In this document: piece after piece, positions 1 through 9,100 of the stretch
How the letters are laid out: each line of letters begins with the position of its first letter
How positions within the stretch are numbered: the stretch's first letter is position 1
Source: Planctomycetota bacterium
Lineage (GTDB): Bacteria; Planctomycetota; UBA1135; GCA-002686595
Direction: 5' to 3'
DNA length: 64,000 bases
Assembly: GCA_023150475.1 (NCBI GenBank)
Contig: JAKLKU010000008.1
Location: forward strand, 186,001 to 250,000
Made by a program: the position numbers and the translations under genes
Notes under the pieces: model-generated
The model's input: only the letters and a program-made list of their open reading frames with translations
Databases searched by the model: none
What the model was told of the DNA's origin: nothing

Positions 1-260
1 CCGACGCGCCGCCGCCGGCGCGCGCGACGCACGTGATCGCCGACCCGCCGCGCGCCGGATTGCACCCGAAGACGCTCGCGGCGTTGATCGCACTCGCGCC
101 GGAGCGGATCGTGCTCGTCGCGTGCCACGCACCGAGCGGTGCGCGCGACGCGGCCGGCCTCGTCGCGGCCGGTTGGCGGCTCGAACGCGTCCGGCCGCTC
201 GACTTCTTCCCGCACGGACCGCACCTCGAGACCGTCTTCACGCTCTCGCGCACGCCATGA
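1..260 (+). CDS. C-terminal end of a TrmA/RlmD-type RNA (uracil-5-)methyltransferase, 5' truncated by the window edge
   Basis: The reading frame is open from base 3 and stops at 258-260. It shows the two catalytic-half motifs of the SAM-dependent RNA m5U methyltransferase family: DPPRAG (motif IV) and VACHAPSGARD, which carries the Cys nucleophile equivalent to the family's SCNP segment. The end, with PHGPHLETV, resembles the usual family terminus (F-P-H-T-x-H-[IV]-E). The family methylates C5 of a uridine in tRNA or 23S rRNA. Which RNA is modified cannot be told because the TRAM domain, Fe-S cysteines and SAM motif I lie outside the window. The stop codon overlaps the next start as ATGA. Confidence 0.85.
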   Translation, partial: DAPPPARATHVIADPPRAGLHPKTLAALIALAPERIVLVACHAPSGARDAAGLVAAGWRLERVRPLDFFPHGPHLETVFTLSRTP

Positions 261-475
261 ACTCCTGGCCGCCCGAGCCCTCGCCCGACCTGCCCGCGAA
301 CCTGCCGCACGTCGCTCGCGCGAGCCTGTGCGCCCGCTGCCGTCACGTGCAGTTCGTCGAGAGCGCCAAAGGCTCGGTCTTCCTGCTCTGCGGCCTCGCG
401 AAGAGCGATCCGCGCTTCCCGAAATACCCTCCGCAGCCGCTGCTCGCCTGCCGCGGGTTCGTCGCTCGGCCGTGA
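257..475 (+). CDS. Small four-cysteine protein (72 aa), likely metal-binding
   Basis: The start is fixed by the ATGA overlap with the preceding methyltransferase gene, which implies translational coupling. The protein has two cysteines as CARC at about residues 28-31, then single cysteines near residues 48 and 65 (C-x2-C-x16-C-x16-C). The segment DPRFPKYPPQP lies between the last two. This arrangement suits a zinc ribbon or an Fe-S site. It resembles a group of small uncharacterised bacterial proteins that I recall sharing the KGSxFLLC and DPRxPKYP signatures. No enzymatic function is visible. Coupling to an RNA methyltransferase gene hints at, but does not prove, a role near RNA modification. 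Confidence 0.75.
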   Translation: MNSWPPEPSPDLPANLPHVARASLCARCRHVQFVESAKGSVFLLCGLAKSDPRFPKYPPQPLLACRGFVARP

Positions 476-487
476 ACGCTTCGCGCG

Positions 488-516
488 TTGCGACGCCGCG
501 GACCCGCGCCTAGATT
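488..516 (+). promoter_or_regulatory. Predicted promoter of the YqgE/AlgH gene
   Basis: TTGCGA (488-493) is followed after 17 bases by TAGATT (511-516), fitting a housekeeping -35/-10 pair. The hexamer ends 7 bases before the ATG at 524, so transcription should begin at or next to the start codon, giving a leaderless mRNA. No Shine-Dalgarno is present. Confidence 0.55.
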
Positions 517-523
517 CGGGCCC

Positions 524-1093
524 ATGTCGATGGACCTGCACGTCGAGCAGGGCACCCTGCTCGCGGCGACACCCGAGCTCCTGGACCCGAACTTCATGCA
601 CTCGGTGGTGCTGATCTGCCAGCACACGCCCGAGGGCGCGTACGGGCTCGTGCTGAACCGCAGGTCCGAGTACACGACGCGCACGTTGCTCTCCGAGCAT
701 CGAACGCTCGGCCGTTACGACCACCCGATCTACGTCGGTGGCCCGGTGCAACTCAACTCGATGCAGATCCTGCACTGCGTGCCCGAGCACATCCGCGACG
801 GCGTCGAGCTCGTGCCCGGCCTCTGGATCGGCGGCGAGCTCGAGCACGTCGCGCACTACATCGCGGAACACGACGCGTCCGAGGACCACGTGCGGTTGCT
901 CGTGGGCTACGCGGGCTGGGGCGCGGGACAACTCGACGCGGAACTGGCCGGCGGCTCGTGGCTGCCGGCGCCGTGCACGGCGGAACACGTGTTCCGGCGC
1001 GATCCGGAGAACCTGTGGCGCGACGTGATGCGCACGATCCGCGGCGAGCTCGCGGGCCTCGAGAACCAGCCGCCGGATCCGGAGTGGAATTGA
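524..1093 (+). CDS. YqgE/AlgH (UPF0301) family protein
   Basis: This 189-residue product matches the usual length of the family (about 187 aa). Family features include the N-terminal GTLLAATPELLDPNF segment, QHTPEGAYGLVLNR, the YVGGPV motif near residue 67, and the GYAGWGAGQLDAEL motif near residues 127-140. The biochemical role of the family is unknown; it was named from an alginate regulator in Pseudomonas. An in-frame ATG lies 36 bases further upstream, but the TAGATT hexamer at 511 and the extent of the family support 524. A second ATG at 530 cannot be excluded. The gene is monocistronic here. Confidence 0.92.
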   Translation: MSMDLHVEQGTLLAATPELLDPNFMHSVVLICQHTPEGAYGLVLNRRSEYTTRTLLSEHRTLGRYDHPIYVGGPVQLNSMQILHCVPEHIRDGVELVPGLWIGGELEHVAHYIAEHDASEDHVRLLVGYAGWGAGQLDAELAGGSWLPAPCTAEHVFRRDPENLWRDVMRTIRGELAGLENQPPDPEWN

Positions 1094-1261
1094 AGCTCGC
1101 GTCGGTGGGCGGGCGTGCGTAGTCGAGCGCTGCGCGCGATCGACGCCGCGCGAGGAAGCTCGCGGCGGACGCGCCGGCGGCGAGCTGCGAGACGGCGGCC
1201 GCACGCAGCGGTGGACACGAACGAGCTCTCGAACGAGACGCAAGCGGCGGACGAGATGGAC

Positions 1262-1267
1262 GGAGGT
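1262..1267 (+). promoter_or_regulatory. Shine-Dalgarno GGAGGT of the AsmA-like gene
   Basis: GGAGGT lies 5 bases before the GTG at 1273 and only 2 before the GTG at 1270. Spacing favours 1273 as the true start of the tandem GTG codons. Confidence 0.6.
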
Positions 1268-1272
1268 GGGTG

Positions 1273-4200
1273 GTGAAACGGCTCCTCAAGTGGTCGGCGA
1301 TCTTGCTCGGGCTCCTGCTCGTCGTGGTCGCGTTGGTGGTGTTCGTGTTCCCGTCCGCGGTGGCGAACGCCGCGCGCGGTTGGATCGAGGACGATTTCGC
1401 GCAGCGTTTCCACGGCCGCGTGAAGCTCGGCGAGCTCGAGCTCGCGTGGAGCTCGCCGCAGACGATCCGTTCGGTCGAGCTCTTCGACGAACAGGGCACG
1501 CGCATCCTCGCGACGACGATCGTCGCGCCGTCGATCCGCCAACTGCTCGACGGCCAGGCGCTCGGCAAGGCGAAGATCGAGCTCGAAGCGGACCTCGTCG
1601 CCGACGACGCGGGCGTGACGAACCTCGAGCGCGCGCTCGCGCCGCGCGAACGTGCGCCGAGCGAGCCGGATTCCGCCGGCGGCTCGTCGGAGCCGACCGA
1701 CTGGCGCCAGCAGCTCGCCGCGCTCGACGTCGAAGTCGAGCTCGTCTCGAAGCGCATCACGTGGAGCGACTCGCGCACCCGCGCGGCGGGCCGGACGATC
1801 GCGCTCGAGAACCTCGGCGCGACCGCGAAGCTCGAACACGGCGAGCGCGCGGAGCTGAAGCTCGGCGCAGAGCTCGTCGACGACTCGCCGCGGCCGCTCG
1901 CGCTCGACGCAGTGATCACGCACCCGTTCGCGGCGCCGGACGCGGCGGATCCGCCGACGCTCGAGCTCCAAGCGGACCTGCGCGAGCTGCCGACCGGACT
2001 CGTCGACGGTCTCGCGGGCCTCGGCGGGTTGCTCACGCAGGCGCTCGGCCCCGAAGTGACGTTGGTGGCTCGAGGCAGCGGCACGGCGCAGAGCGGCAGC
2101 CTCGACTTCGAGCTCACCGCGGCGCGCGCGACCGTCGAAGGCGCGGTCGAGCTCTCGGAAGGCGTGCTGCGCGGCGTCGGCGAAGAGCCGCTGCGCGCGG
2201 AACTGCAAGTCGACGCCGAGCTCGTGCAAGCGCGTGTTACGCCGCTCTTGCCGCCGGGCCTCGCGCTCGAACGCCCGGCGCCGGGCCGGGTGACGGTCAA
2301 GCTCACGCGCCTCGGCGTGCGGCTCGAGGACGTGTTGACGAAGCTCGCGCAGCAGGAGCCCGCGGCGACGACGGTGCTCGACGCGAGCGACGTCGCCGTG
2401 AGTTTCGATCTCGGCGGCTGGCGCGTGCGCGACGCGGCGAGCGGGCTCGACGTCGGCATCGCGCAGTTCTTCGGCCAGCTCGACACGCGCGGCGTCGCCG
2501 GCCTCGACCCGAGCGCGCCGAGGATCGTCCCGTGCAATGCGGCGATGTTCGTCGGTCTCGAAGGCACGAAGCAGGCAGTCGCGCTGCGCGTGCAGGCGCT
2601 CGACGTGCGTGGACTCGCCGCAGGATCGCTGAACGGCGTGGCCGCGACGTGGGACCTCGCGGCGCCGGAGTTGCCGACGGCGCTGCTCGCGCAACTCGGC
2701 GCGCCGGCGGCCGAAGGGCTCGGACTGAAAGCGAGCGGCGATGTCGGGATCGGCGCGCCTGTGCCAGGGAATGCGCCACCGAGCGCTGCGACGGCCGCGG
2801 CGAACTCCACGGCCGCTGTTCCGTTCGACCTCGGTCTCGTGCACGGCGAGGCCAAGTTCGAGCTCACGGCGACGCGCGTGCCGCTCGCGGAAGGCCTCGC
2901 GCTCGGCGCCACCCAGGTCACGGCGCACGCCAAGCTCGCCGACACGGTGAGCGTCGACGCGCGCGGCACGCTCGAGCTCGATGCGGGGAGGAGCTCGACC
3001 TTCGAGCTCGTGGCGACGACGTCCGCCGGGCTCGCGAAGCTCGTCGCGGGCGAGATCCCGGCGAGTTCGGTCAAGCTCACGGCGAATGAGCTGCCTCTCG
3101 CGCTCGCCGATCGGTTCACCGGCGACGCGTACGCGCTCGCCAAACGGCTCGGCGCGAGCGCCAACGTCGCGCTCGACGCGTCGGGCGACCTCACGAACGC
3201 GACGGCGAAGCTCGACTTCACGAGCGAGCACGCGGCGCTCGCTGCCGAGCTCGCGCTAGCGCAGCGCGCGCTCACGCTCGGTGCCGGCGGCGTGAAGCTC
3301 GCCGCGGACGTCGACGCGGCCACCGTCGCCGAGCTCGCGGGCCCCGCGTTGCCCGCGGGATTCCAACTCGCGCCCGGCGGCGGCCAGCAACGCATCACGC
3401 TGGACGTGACCGAACTTTCGACGTCCGTCGACGCGTGGCTGCCGAAAGCGCCGGAGGCGCCGCTCGATCTCGCCGCGGCGCTCGGCGCGACCCGCGCCCA
3501 GGCTCGCTTGGGGCTCGGTGCGTGGAACGTCGCGGATGCGACGCTGATCGCCGCGGGTCGTTCGCTCGCGCTCAGCGACCTCGGTGTCGTCGTCGAGCTC
3601 TCGAGCGCGAACGGCGCGACCCCGGCGAAGCTCGCGCTCGACGCTCGGCTCGCGGACGCGCCCGACGGTCGACTCGCGCTCAACGTCGACGTCGCGGACG
3701 CGACCGAGCTCCTCGCGCTCGGTACGCGGCGCGCGTTCGGCAAGCTCGGGATGCGCCTCGACGTGCCGGCGTGCCCGGTGGCGCTCGCCGAAGCGTACAC
3801 GGGGCCGCTCGGCGGCAAGTTCGGCGAGCGCATCGGACTCGAACTCGCCGTCACGGCCGAATGGCCTCGCGGCGAGCGGCTGAAGAGCCGCGTCGACTGT
3901 GTGCTCGCCGCCGCGACCCCGACGCGCATTGCGATCGACGCGAGCGTCGCCGACCCGTTCGCGGCGCTCGAGCAGGGCGTGGTGCCGGAGGCAGAGCTCG
4001 TGCTCGACGTCACCGATCCGGCGCTCGCGCTCGGCTTCGTGCCGGCGGAGTACCGAGAAATCGCGAGCGACGCGCTCGGCGCGCAGTTCGGCCTGAAGGT
4101 CGAGAATCGCGCGAGCGCGGGCTCGGCGCAGTCGTTCCGCGTGGCGCTCGACGCGCCGGGCGCCAAGTTCGACGTCGCCGGCGTGCTCGACGGTCGCACG

Positions 4201-5565
4201 TTCCGCGCGAGCGGCGCCGATCGGCTCGCGGCGAGTTTGCCCTTGCGCTCGAAGACGCTTCAGCCGCTGCTCGCGGCGTACCTGCCGGCGGGCGTCGGCG
4301 TGGAGCTCGTCTCGGACGGCGAAGCGCTGAGCTTCAGCGCGAGCGAGCTCGAGTTGCCGCTCGACGCGTGGCTCCCGGCGCCCGGTGCAGAGCCCGAGCC
4401 GCTCGCCAACGCGCTCGATCGCGCGAAAGCGAAGCTCGAGCTCTCGCTGCCGACACTGCGCGTGCGCGCGCCGGCGGTGACGACGAACGGCGCGCCGGTC
4501 GACGTGACGTTGCGCGGTCTCGCGGTACGCGACGTCGAGTTCGCGCCCGGCAAGCTCGTCGGTGCCCGCGTCACCGGCCAACTCGACGCGACGCCACCCG
4601 GCTCGATCGAGCTGCGAGCGAGCGGAGAGCATCCGTTCGGCCTGCTCGCGACGGCGGATGCCGCGGGGAACCCGAGCATGGGCCCGAAGCCGAAGCTCGT
4701 GCTCGACGGCGACCTGAAGTCGATCCCGACGGCGTTGGTCGACGCGCTCGCGGCGCAGGACGGGCTCGTCGTCGACGTGCTCGGCGCCGGCGCGGACGTC
4801 AAGCTCCGCGGCGTGTGGCCGCCGGAGGGCGGAGATGCGCTGTCCGCCGAGATGCACTCGAGCAACGCGGACTTCAAAGTCGCGGCGCGCGCGGAAGACG
4901 GCGTGTTGAAAGTGACCGGCGAACAAGCGCTCGACGCGTCGTTGATCGTCACGCCGCTCTTCGGCGAACGTGTCGTCGGCAGTCTGGTGCCGCTGCTCGC
5001 CGACGTGCGCCAAGTGCCCGGTTCGAAACGCGCGTTGCTGACGGGCCGCAACCTCGCGTTGCCGCTTTCGGGCGACCTGCGCCAGCTCTCGGGCGAGATC
5101 ACGTTCGATCCCGGCGCGCTCGAATATCGCTTCCTGCCGGGTCTCGCCGAGATGTTCGGCGACGAGGCGGCGCGCGCGATGTCGAGCGCGAAGCTCGAGC
5201 CCGTCCAAGTCAAGATCGACAAAGGCGTCGCGCGTTACGAGCGCCTCGCCGTACCGATCGGCGGCCAGGTATACGCGTTCAAGGGCAGCTTCGACATCGT
5301 CGAGCGCGCGTACAAGCTCGAAGTCGAGCTGCCGCTCGCCGCGCTCGGCAAGTCGGTGAAGAAGTCGCTCGAAGGCGCCGCCGACTTCCTCGATCCGGCG
5401 ACCAAGATCCCGCTCGAGATCCGCGGCACCACGGGCAAACCGAAGGTGCGCATCGCCGAGGGCTTCTTGAAGAAGGCGCTCGAGGACGCGGCCGAACGCG
5501 CGCTCGAGAAGAAGCTGAAGGGCCTGTTCGACGACAAGGACAAGAAAAAGAAGAAGAAGGAATGA
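1273..5565 (+). CDS. Giant AsmA-like membrane-anchored protein (1430 aa)
   Basis: An N-terminal basic start (KRLLKW) and one hydrophobic segment (about residues 7-26) anchor the protein in the inner membrane. The rest is long, repetitive, beta-rich sequence with LELD/ALDA-type strands. The C-terminal 150 residues (VQVKIDKGVARYERLAV... through GKPKVRI) read like the AsmA C-terminal region. Members of the AsmA/TamB/YhdP group are periplasm-spanning beta-groove proteins implicated in phospholipid transport to the outer membrane; this role is inferred here. The protein ends in a lysine run (about residues 1424-1429). Its stop overlaps the next gene as ATGA. The start was chosen from the Shine-Dalgarno at 1262-1267; 1270 is the alternative. 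Confidence 0.8.
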   Translation: MKRLLKWSAILLGLLLVVVALVVFVFPSAVANAARGWIEDDFAQRFHGRVKLGELELAWSSPQTIRSVELFDEQGTRILATTIVAPSIRQLLDGQALGKAKIELEADLVADDAGVTNLERALAPRERAPSEPDSAGGSSEPTDWRQQLAALDVEVELVSKRITWSDSRTRAAGRTIALENLGATAKLEHGERAELKLGAELVDDSPRPLALDAVITHPFAAPDAADPPTLELQADLRELPTGLVDGLAGLGGLLTQALGPEVTLVARGSGTAQSGSLDFELTAARATVEGAVELSEGVLRGVGEEPLRAELQVDAELVQARVTPLLPPGLALERPAPGRVTVKLTRLGVRLEDVLTKLAQQEPAATTVLDASDVAVSFDLGGWRVRDAASGLDVGIAQFFGQLDTRGVAGLDPSAPRIVPCNAAMFVGLEGTKQAVALRVQALDVRGLAAGSLNGVAATWDLAAPELPTALLAQLGAPAAEGLGLKASGDVGIGAPVPGNAPPSAATAAANSTAAVPFDLGLVHGEAKFELTATRVPLAEGLALGATQVTAHAKLADTVSVDARGTLELDAGRSSTFELVATTSAGLAKLVAGEIPASSVKLTANELPLALADRFTGDAYALAKRLGASANVALDASGDLTNATAKLDFTSEHAALAAELALAQRALTLGAGGVKLAADVDAATVAELAGPALPAGFQLAPGGGQQRITLDVTELSTSVDAWLPKAPEAPLDLAAALGATRAQARLGLGAWNVADATLIAAGRSLALSDLGVVVELSSANGATPAKLALDARLADAPDGRLALNVDVADATELLALGTRRAFGKLGMRLDVPACPVALAEAYTGPLGGKFGERIGLELAVTAEWPRGERLKSRVDCVLAAATPTRIAIDASVADPFAALEQGVVPEAELVLDVTDPALALGFVPAEYREIASDALGAQFGLKVENRASAGSAQSFRVALDAPGAKFDVAGVLDGRTFRASGADRLAASLPLRSKTLQPLLAAYLPAGVGVELVSDGEALSFSASELELPLDAWLPAPGAEPEPLANALDRAKAKLELSLPTLRVRAPAVTTNGAPVDVTLRGLAVRDVEFAPGKLVGARVTGQLDATPPGSIELRASGEHPFGLLATADAAGNPSMGPKPKLVLDGDLKSIPTALVDALAAQDGLVVDVLGAGADVKLRGVWPPEGGDALSAEMHSSNADFKVAARAEDGVLKVTGEQALDASLIVTPLFGERVVGSLVPLLADVRQVPGSKRALLTGRNLALPLSGDLRQLSGEITFDPGALEYRFLPGLAEMFGDEAARAMSSAKLEPVQVKIDKGVARYERLAVPIGGQVYAFKGSFDIVERAYKLEVELPLAALGKSVKKSLEGAADFLDPATKIPLEIRGTTGKPKVRIAEGFLKKALEDAAERALEKKLKGLFDDKDKKKKKKE

Positions 5566-6140
5566 ACCGCGCGTTGGTGGTGCCGCACGGCGACAAGTCG
5601 CCGCGTTTCGGGAAGGACGTGTTCCTCGCGCCGACCGCCGTGATCGTCGGCGACGTCGAGCTCGGGGACCGCGTGTCGATCTGGTACGGCGCGGTGCTGC
5701 GCGGCGACGTGCACTCGATCCGCGTCGGCGCCGACTCGAACGTGCAAGATGGCGCGGTGTTGCACGGGACCCTCGGAGAGTGGCCCGTCGCGATCGGCGC
5801 GCGCGTGTCGATCGGCCACCAAGCGACGGTGCACGGCGCGATCGTCGAGGACGACTGTCTGATCGGCATCGGCGCGCGCGTGCTCGACGGCGCACGAATC
5901 GGCGCAGGCTCCTTGGTCGCCGCCGGCGCCCTGGTGCGCGAAGGCATGCAGGTCCCACCGCGCTCCTTGGTCGTCGGCGTGCCCGCGATCGTCAAACGCG
6001 AGCTCACCGACCGCGAACTCGAGCTCGTCCGCCGCACGCCGCCGCGTTACGCGGCGCTTGCGACAGCTGCGCGTGCCTCGCTGCGAAACGAGGATGCACG
6101 GAATCTCGACACTGCGACCGAGCGGCCGCGCCCGATGTAG
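5562..6140 (+). CDS. Gamma-class carbonic anhydrase-like left-handed beta-helix protein
   Basis: This 192-residue protein is built of hexapeptide repeats ([LIV]-G-x4), as in the Cam/YrdA/PaaY family. Three histidines sit where the gamma-class zinc ligands are expected: His68 (AVLHGT), His86 and His91 (SIGHQATVHG). The five-residue spacing of the last pair equals that of the Methanosarcina enzyme (His117/His122). The family hydrates CO2 when active; many members are uncharacterised, so activity is likely rather than certain. The ATG overlaps the stop of the AsmA-like gene, so translation is probably coupled. The C-terminal tail after about residue 165 is low in family similarity. It converges with the RHS gene. 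Confidence 0.88.
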   Translation: MNRALVVPHGDKSPRFGKDVFLAPTAVIVGDVELGDRVSIWYGAVLRGDVHSIRVGADSNVQDGAVLHGTLGEWPVAIGARVSIGHQATVHGAIVEDDCLIGIGARVLDGARIGAGSLVAAGALVREGMQVPPRSLVVGVPAIVKRELTDRELELVRRTPPRYAALATAARASLRNEDARNLDTATERPRPM

Positions 6141-6182
6141 TCAGCTGCGCGCCTTTCCGGGTTGGCACCCGATGAGGCCACT

Positions 6183-9100
6183 TCAGAGTGATCCACTGAA
6201 TTCGTTCCATGCGCTGGGATCCTGCCAGTTGCTCGAGAATCGAGTGCCGGCTCCCCAGCGTGGCGATCCGTTCACCCAGTCGACTGCCGGGCCCCATTGG
6301 ATGCCGCTCGCGGAGAATCCCGAGTACATCCGCGTCCCGTGGGCAAACGCGCCCTCTCTCAGTGCCACGCCAGCAAACGACTCTGCGAGCGCGGAAGTGT
6401 TGCAGCCTGCAAACCACGCGTGAGCGTCGCGAGTGAACCAGCAACGCTTCGGCCCCTTGCGTGCAGCGGCCCGGTCGAAGGCGGGTGCTGGGTCAGGCAG
6501 CGAACCAAACACTGCCGCATTGAAGTAGCCACCCTCGGGATCGTTCCACTGGCTGTTACCTGGCGATGACGGATCTGGACCATACGAACCGCCCATTCCA
6601 CTCGCGCCTCCGTGTCCGCTGAGCAAGAAGAAGCTCAGCGGCGTGCCACCCTCTCCGGAAGCTTGTTGAATGTTCGGACCAACTTGTGTCGTGCTGACGA
6701 GTCGACCTCCCATCGCATAGACATCGCTCGAGACGCTCAGTCTGAGTTCCGCCGCGCCCGGAGCCGGTACCGCCAGATTTCGTGCGTCGTAGCAGTCACC
6801 GGGCCAAATGGTGTCCGGATAGCCGTGGTCACCCGTGCTTGCCGTCGGCCACAGACACGGCCAGTTACTGCCGTGGGAGCCGTATCGTTCCAAGGCAGCC
6901 AGGCTCCACAGCGTGTCTCCGACCTCGGCCTCCCAGATGTCCTCTTTCACCAGTTTCCAGAATCCCCACGGGTCGACGGCATTCGGAACGAAGCTCGCCG
7001 CATAGAGGCTCTGTCGTTCGATCTGGCTGAGACGATCGCGCGTGACGAAACGACCCAAGACCGGTGCAAGCGATCTGCTGCGGAAGTGGAGCTCTGCCAG
7101 TTCTCCGTCGAGCGTGCGGCCGGTGAACCCCGCCGGATTCGCGATTCGCGACGAGCCCAGTGGCTCGGTCCAGTTCACCGAGTACGTGGTGGTCATGCCG
7201 TAGGCGTCGTACTCGTATCGTTCGAGCACTCCACCGCCCATGCCGCTCAAAGCGGCGACCGAGTACAGGCTGTTCGTGTGGTAGTAGTAGACGTTCGACG
7301 CCAGGATCGGCTTCAAGGCGCCGGGAAGTGGCGTGGGTGGAACGGGTACGAGGATGCGGCAGATCGGTTCGTCGATGTAGTTGCCGTAGACGTAGTGAGC
7401 GATGACGGTGCCGGCGAAGTTGCGTTCCTCGATCACTTGGTCGCCATCGAGGAAGTAGAGGCGCTCCTCGGGTGTCAGATGGTCGTGGCGGCGGACGCGG
7501 CGACCTAGCGCGTCATACGCGTATTCGCCGAGCACGAAGCCGTCGCTCTTGCGAATGGCTCGTTTCAGCTTGTCGTTGTAGTCCCATTCGTAGAGCGTCG
7601 ATCCGTCGTCGATCAGGTTGCCGTTGTCGTCGTAGACGAGATTCACCGTGTCGCGACGAACGAGCTCGTTGACGGCATTGTGGTCACGGTCCTCGACGAT
7701 TCCGTTGACCGTCGTGTCGTCCCAGTTGCCGAGGGCGTCGAGGTTCCAGAGCTGTGTCTTGCTCGGCGCGCCGCCGAGCGGGCCGCGCTTCCACTGGATC
7801 AGTCGATGGGCGGCGTCGTAGCCATAGGTCTCCGAGCGCTCGGGGAACGTCACGCTCTCTTGATGGAGCTTGTTGCCTTCGGCGTCGAACGCGTAGGCGA
7901 ACGTCTGGATGTCGCTCGTGCCCGCCGTGTGGCGGATTTCCGTCATCCAGTCGCGAGCGTCGTACGTCATCGACGTCACGGCGCCGTTGCCGAGCGCCTT
8001 CCTGATCAGCAACCCGGCAGGATCGTATTCGTGGTCGACGCGTTGCCGTCCATGTGCGCTGACCCGGTCCAGTTCGCCGCGCTCGGTGAACGTGCGCACT
8101 GCGTCGAAGCCGGAGGGACTGGTGACCCGAGTCTTCACGCTCCGCCGATCCCACGCATATGCGATGACTTTGCCCGACTGGGTCTCCGTCGTCAGTCGGT
8201 CGGCGAGGTCGTAGGTCCGCGCGATCGGGAAACCCGTCGCGTAGAGACCGGTCGTCGCCGTCGCGAGTCGCCCGCCGGCGTCGTACGCGAACACGTCCTG
8301 AGTCGCGTCGGGGTAAGCGACGCTGAGCCGCCGGCCGGTCGGGTCGTACGCGTAGACGAGCTCTTGGGCCTTCTGATCCTTTCGGGACTTCAGCCAGCCG
8401 TTGTCGAACCACGTGAACGTGACCGTGTCGTTGTTCGGATCACCGTCGTGCTCGGCGTAGGTCTCGGTGAGCTTGCGGTTGGCTTCGTCCCACGTGAACG
8501 TGGTGACGTGGTCATCGGCGTCTTCGACCGAGATGAGGTTGCCGTTTGCGTCGTAGGCCATCTCCGTCTCGTGGGTGAGCTCGTCGACGCTCATCACGAT
8601 TCGGCCTACGCCGTCCGTGAACTGCTTCGTCGTCGCGCCCATGCGGTCGACGACCGAAGTCTCGACCGTTCCTAGAGGGGTGAGGACGTCGAAGTACCAC
8701 TGGGTGTCGTTGCCGACCGCGTCGATCACCTTGCAGCGGCGGCCCCCGCCATCGGCGACGGTCGTGGTGGTGTGCAGGTTCGCGTCGGTCACCGAGGCCG
8801 CGCTGCCCTGACCAGGTGCGAGCCGATCGTCGAACGGCGAGCCATCGTCGGAGTACGCGTACGTGGTCTCGAACGTCAGCGGATCGACGTGCTTCGTCAC
8901 GCGATCACGGGCGTCGTACTCGGTGCGCCATACGAAGCCCTCGCCGTCGACGCGCGCGATCTGGTTGCCGTTGCCGTCCCAGAAGTACCGTTCGACGATG
9001 TCCTCGTCTGCGCCGTCGACCCCGATGCGGCGGGACTCCAGCCGACCGCAACACGTGTACGTGAAGTCGGTGACTCCGCCGGTACCGGCGTTCTGGACCT

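Noticed and set aside
753..4199. A very long minus-strand open frame (1148 codons) opposite the AsmA-like gene
   Set aside because: Its translation is Ser/Arg/Ala-rich without domains and mirrors the codon bias of the plus-strand gene. High G+C removes stop codons from antisense frames.
6160..6175. TTGGCACCC resembling half of a sigma-54 promoter
   Set aside because: The -12 GC element is missing at the required spacing, and the site lies between convergent gene ends.
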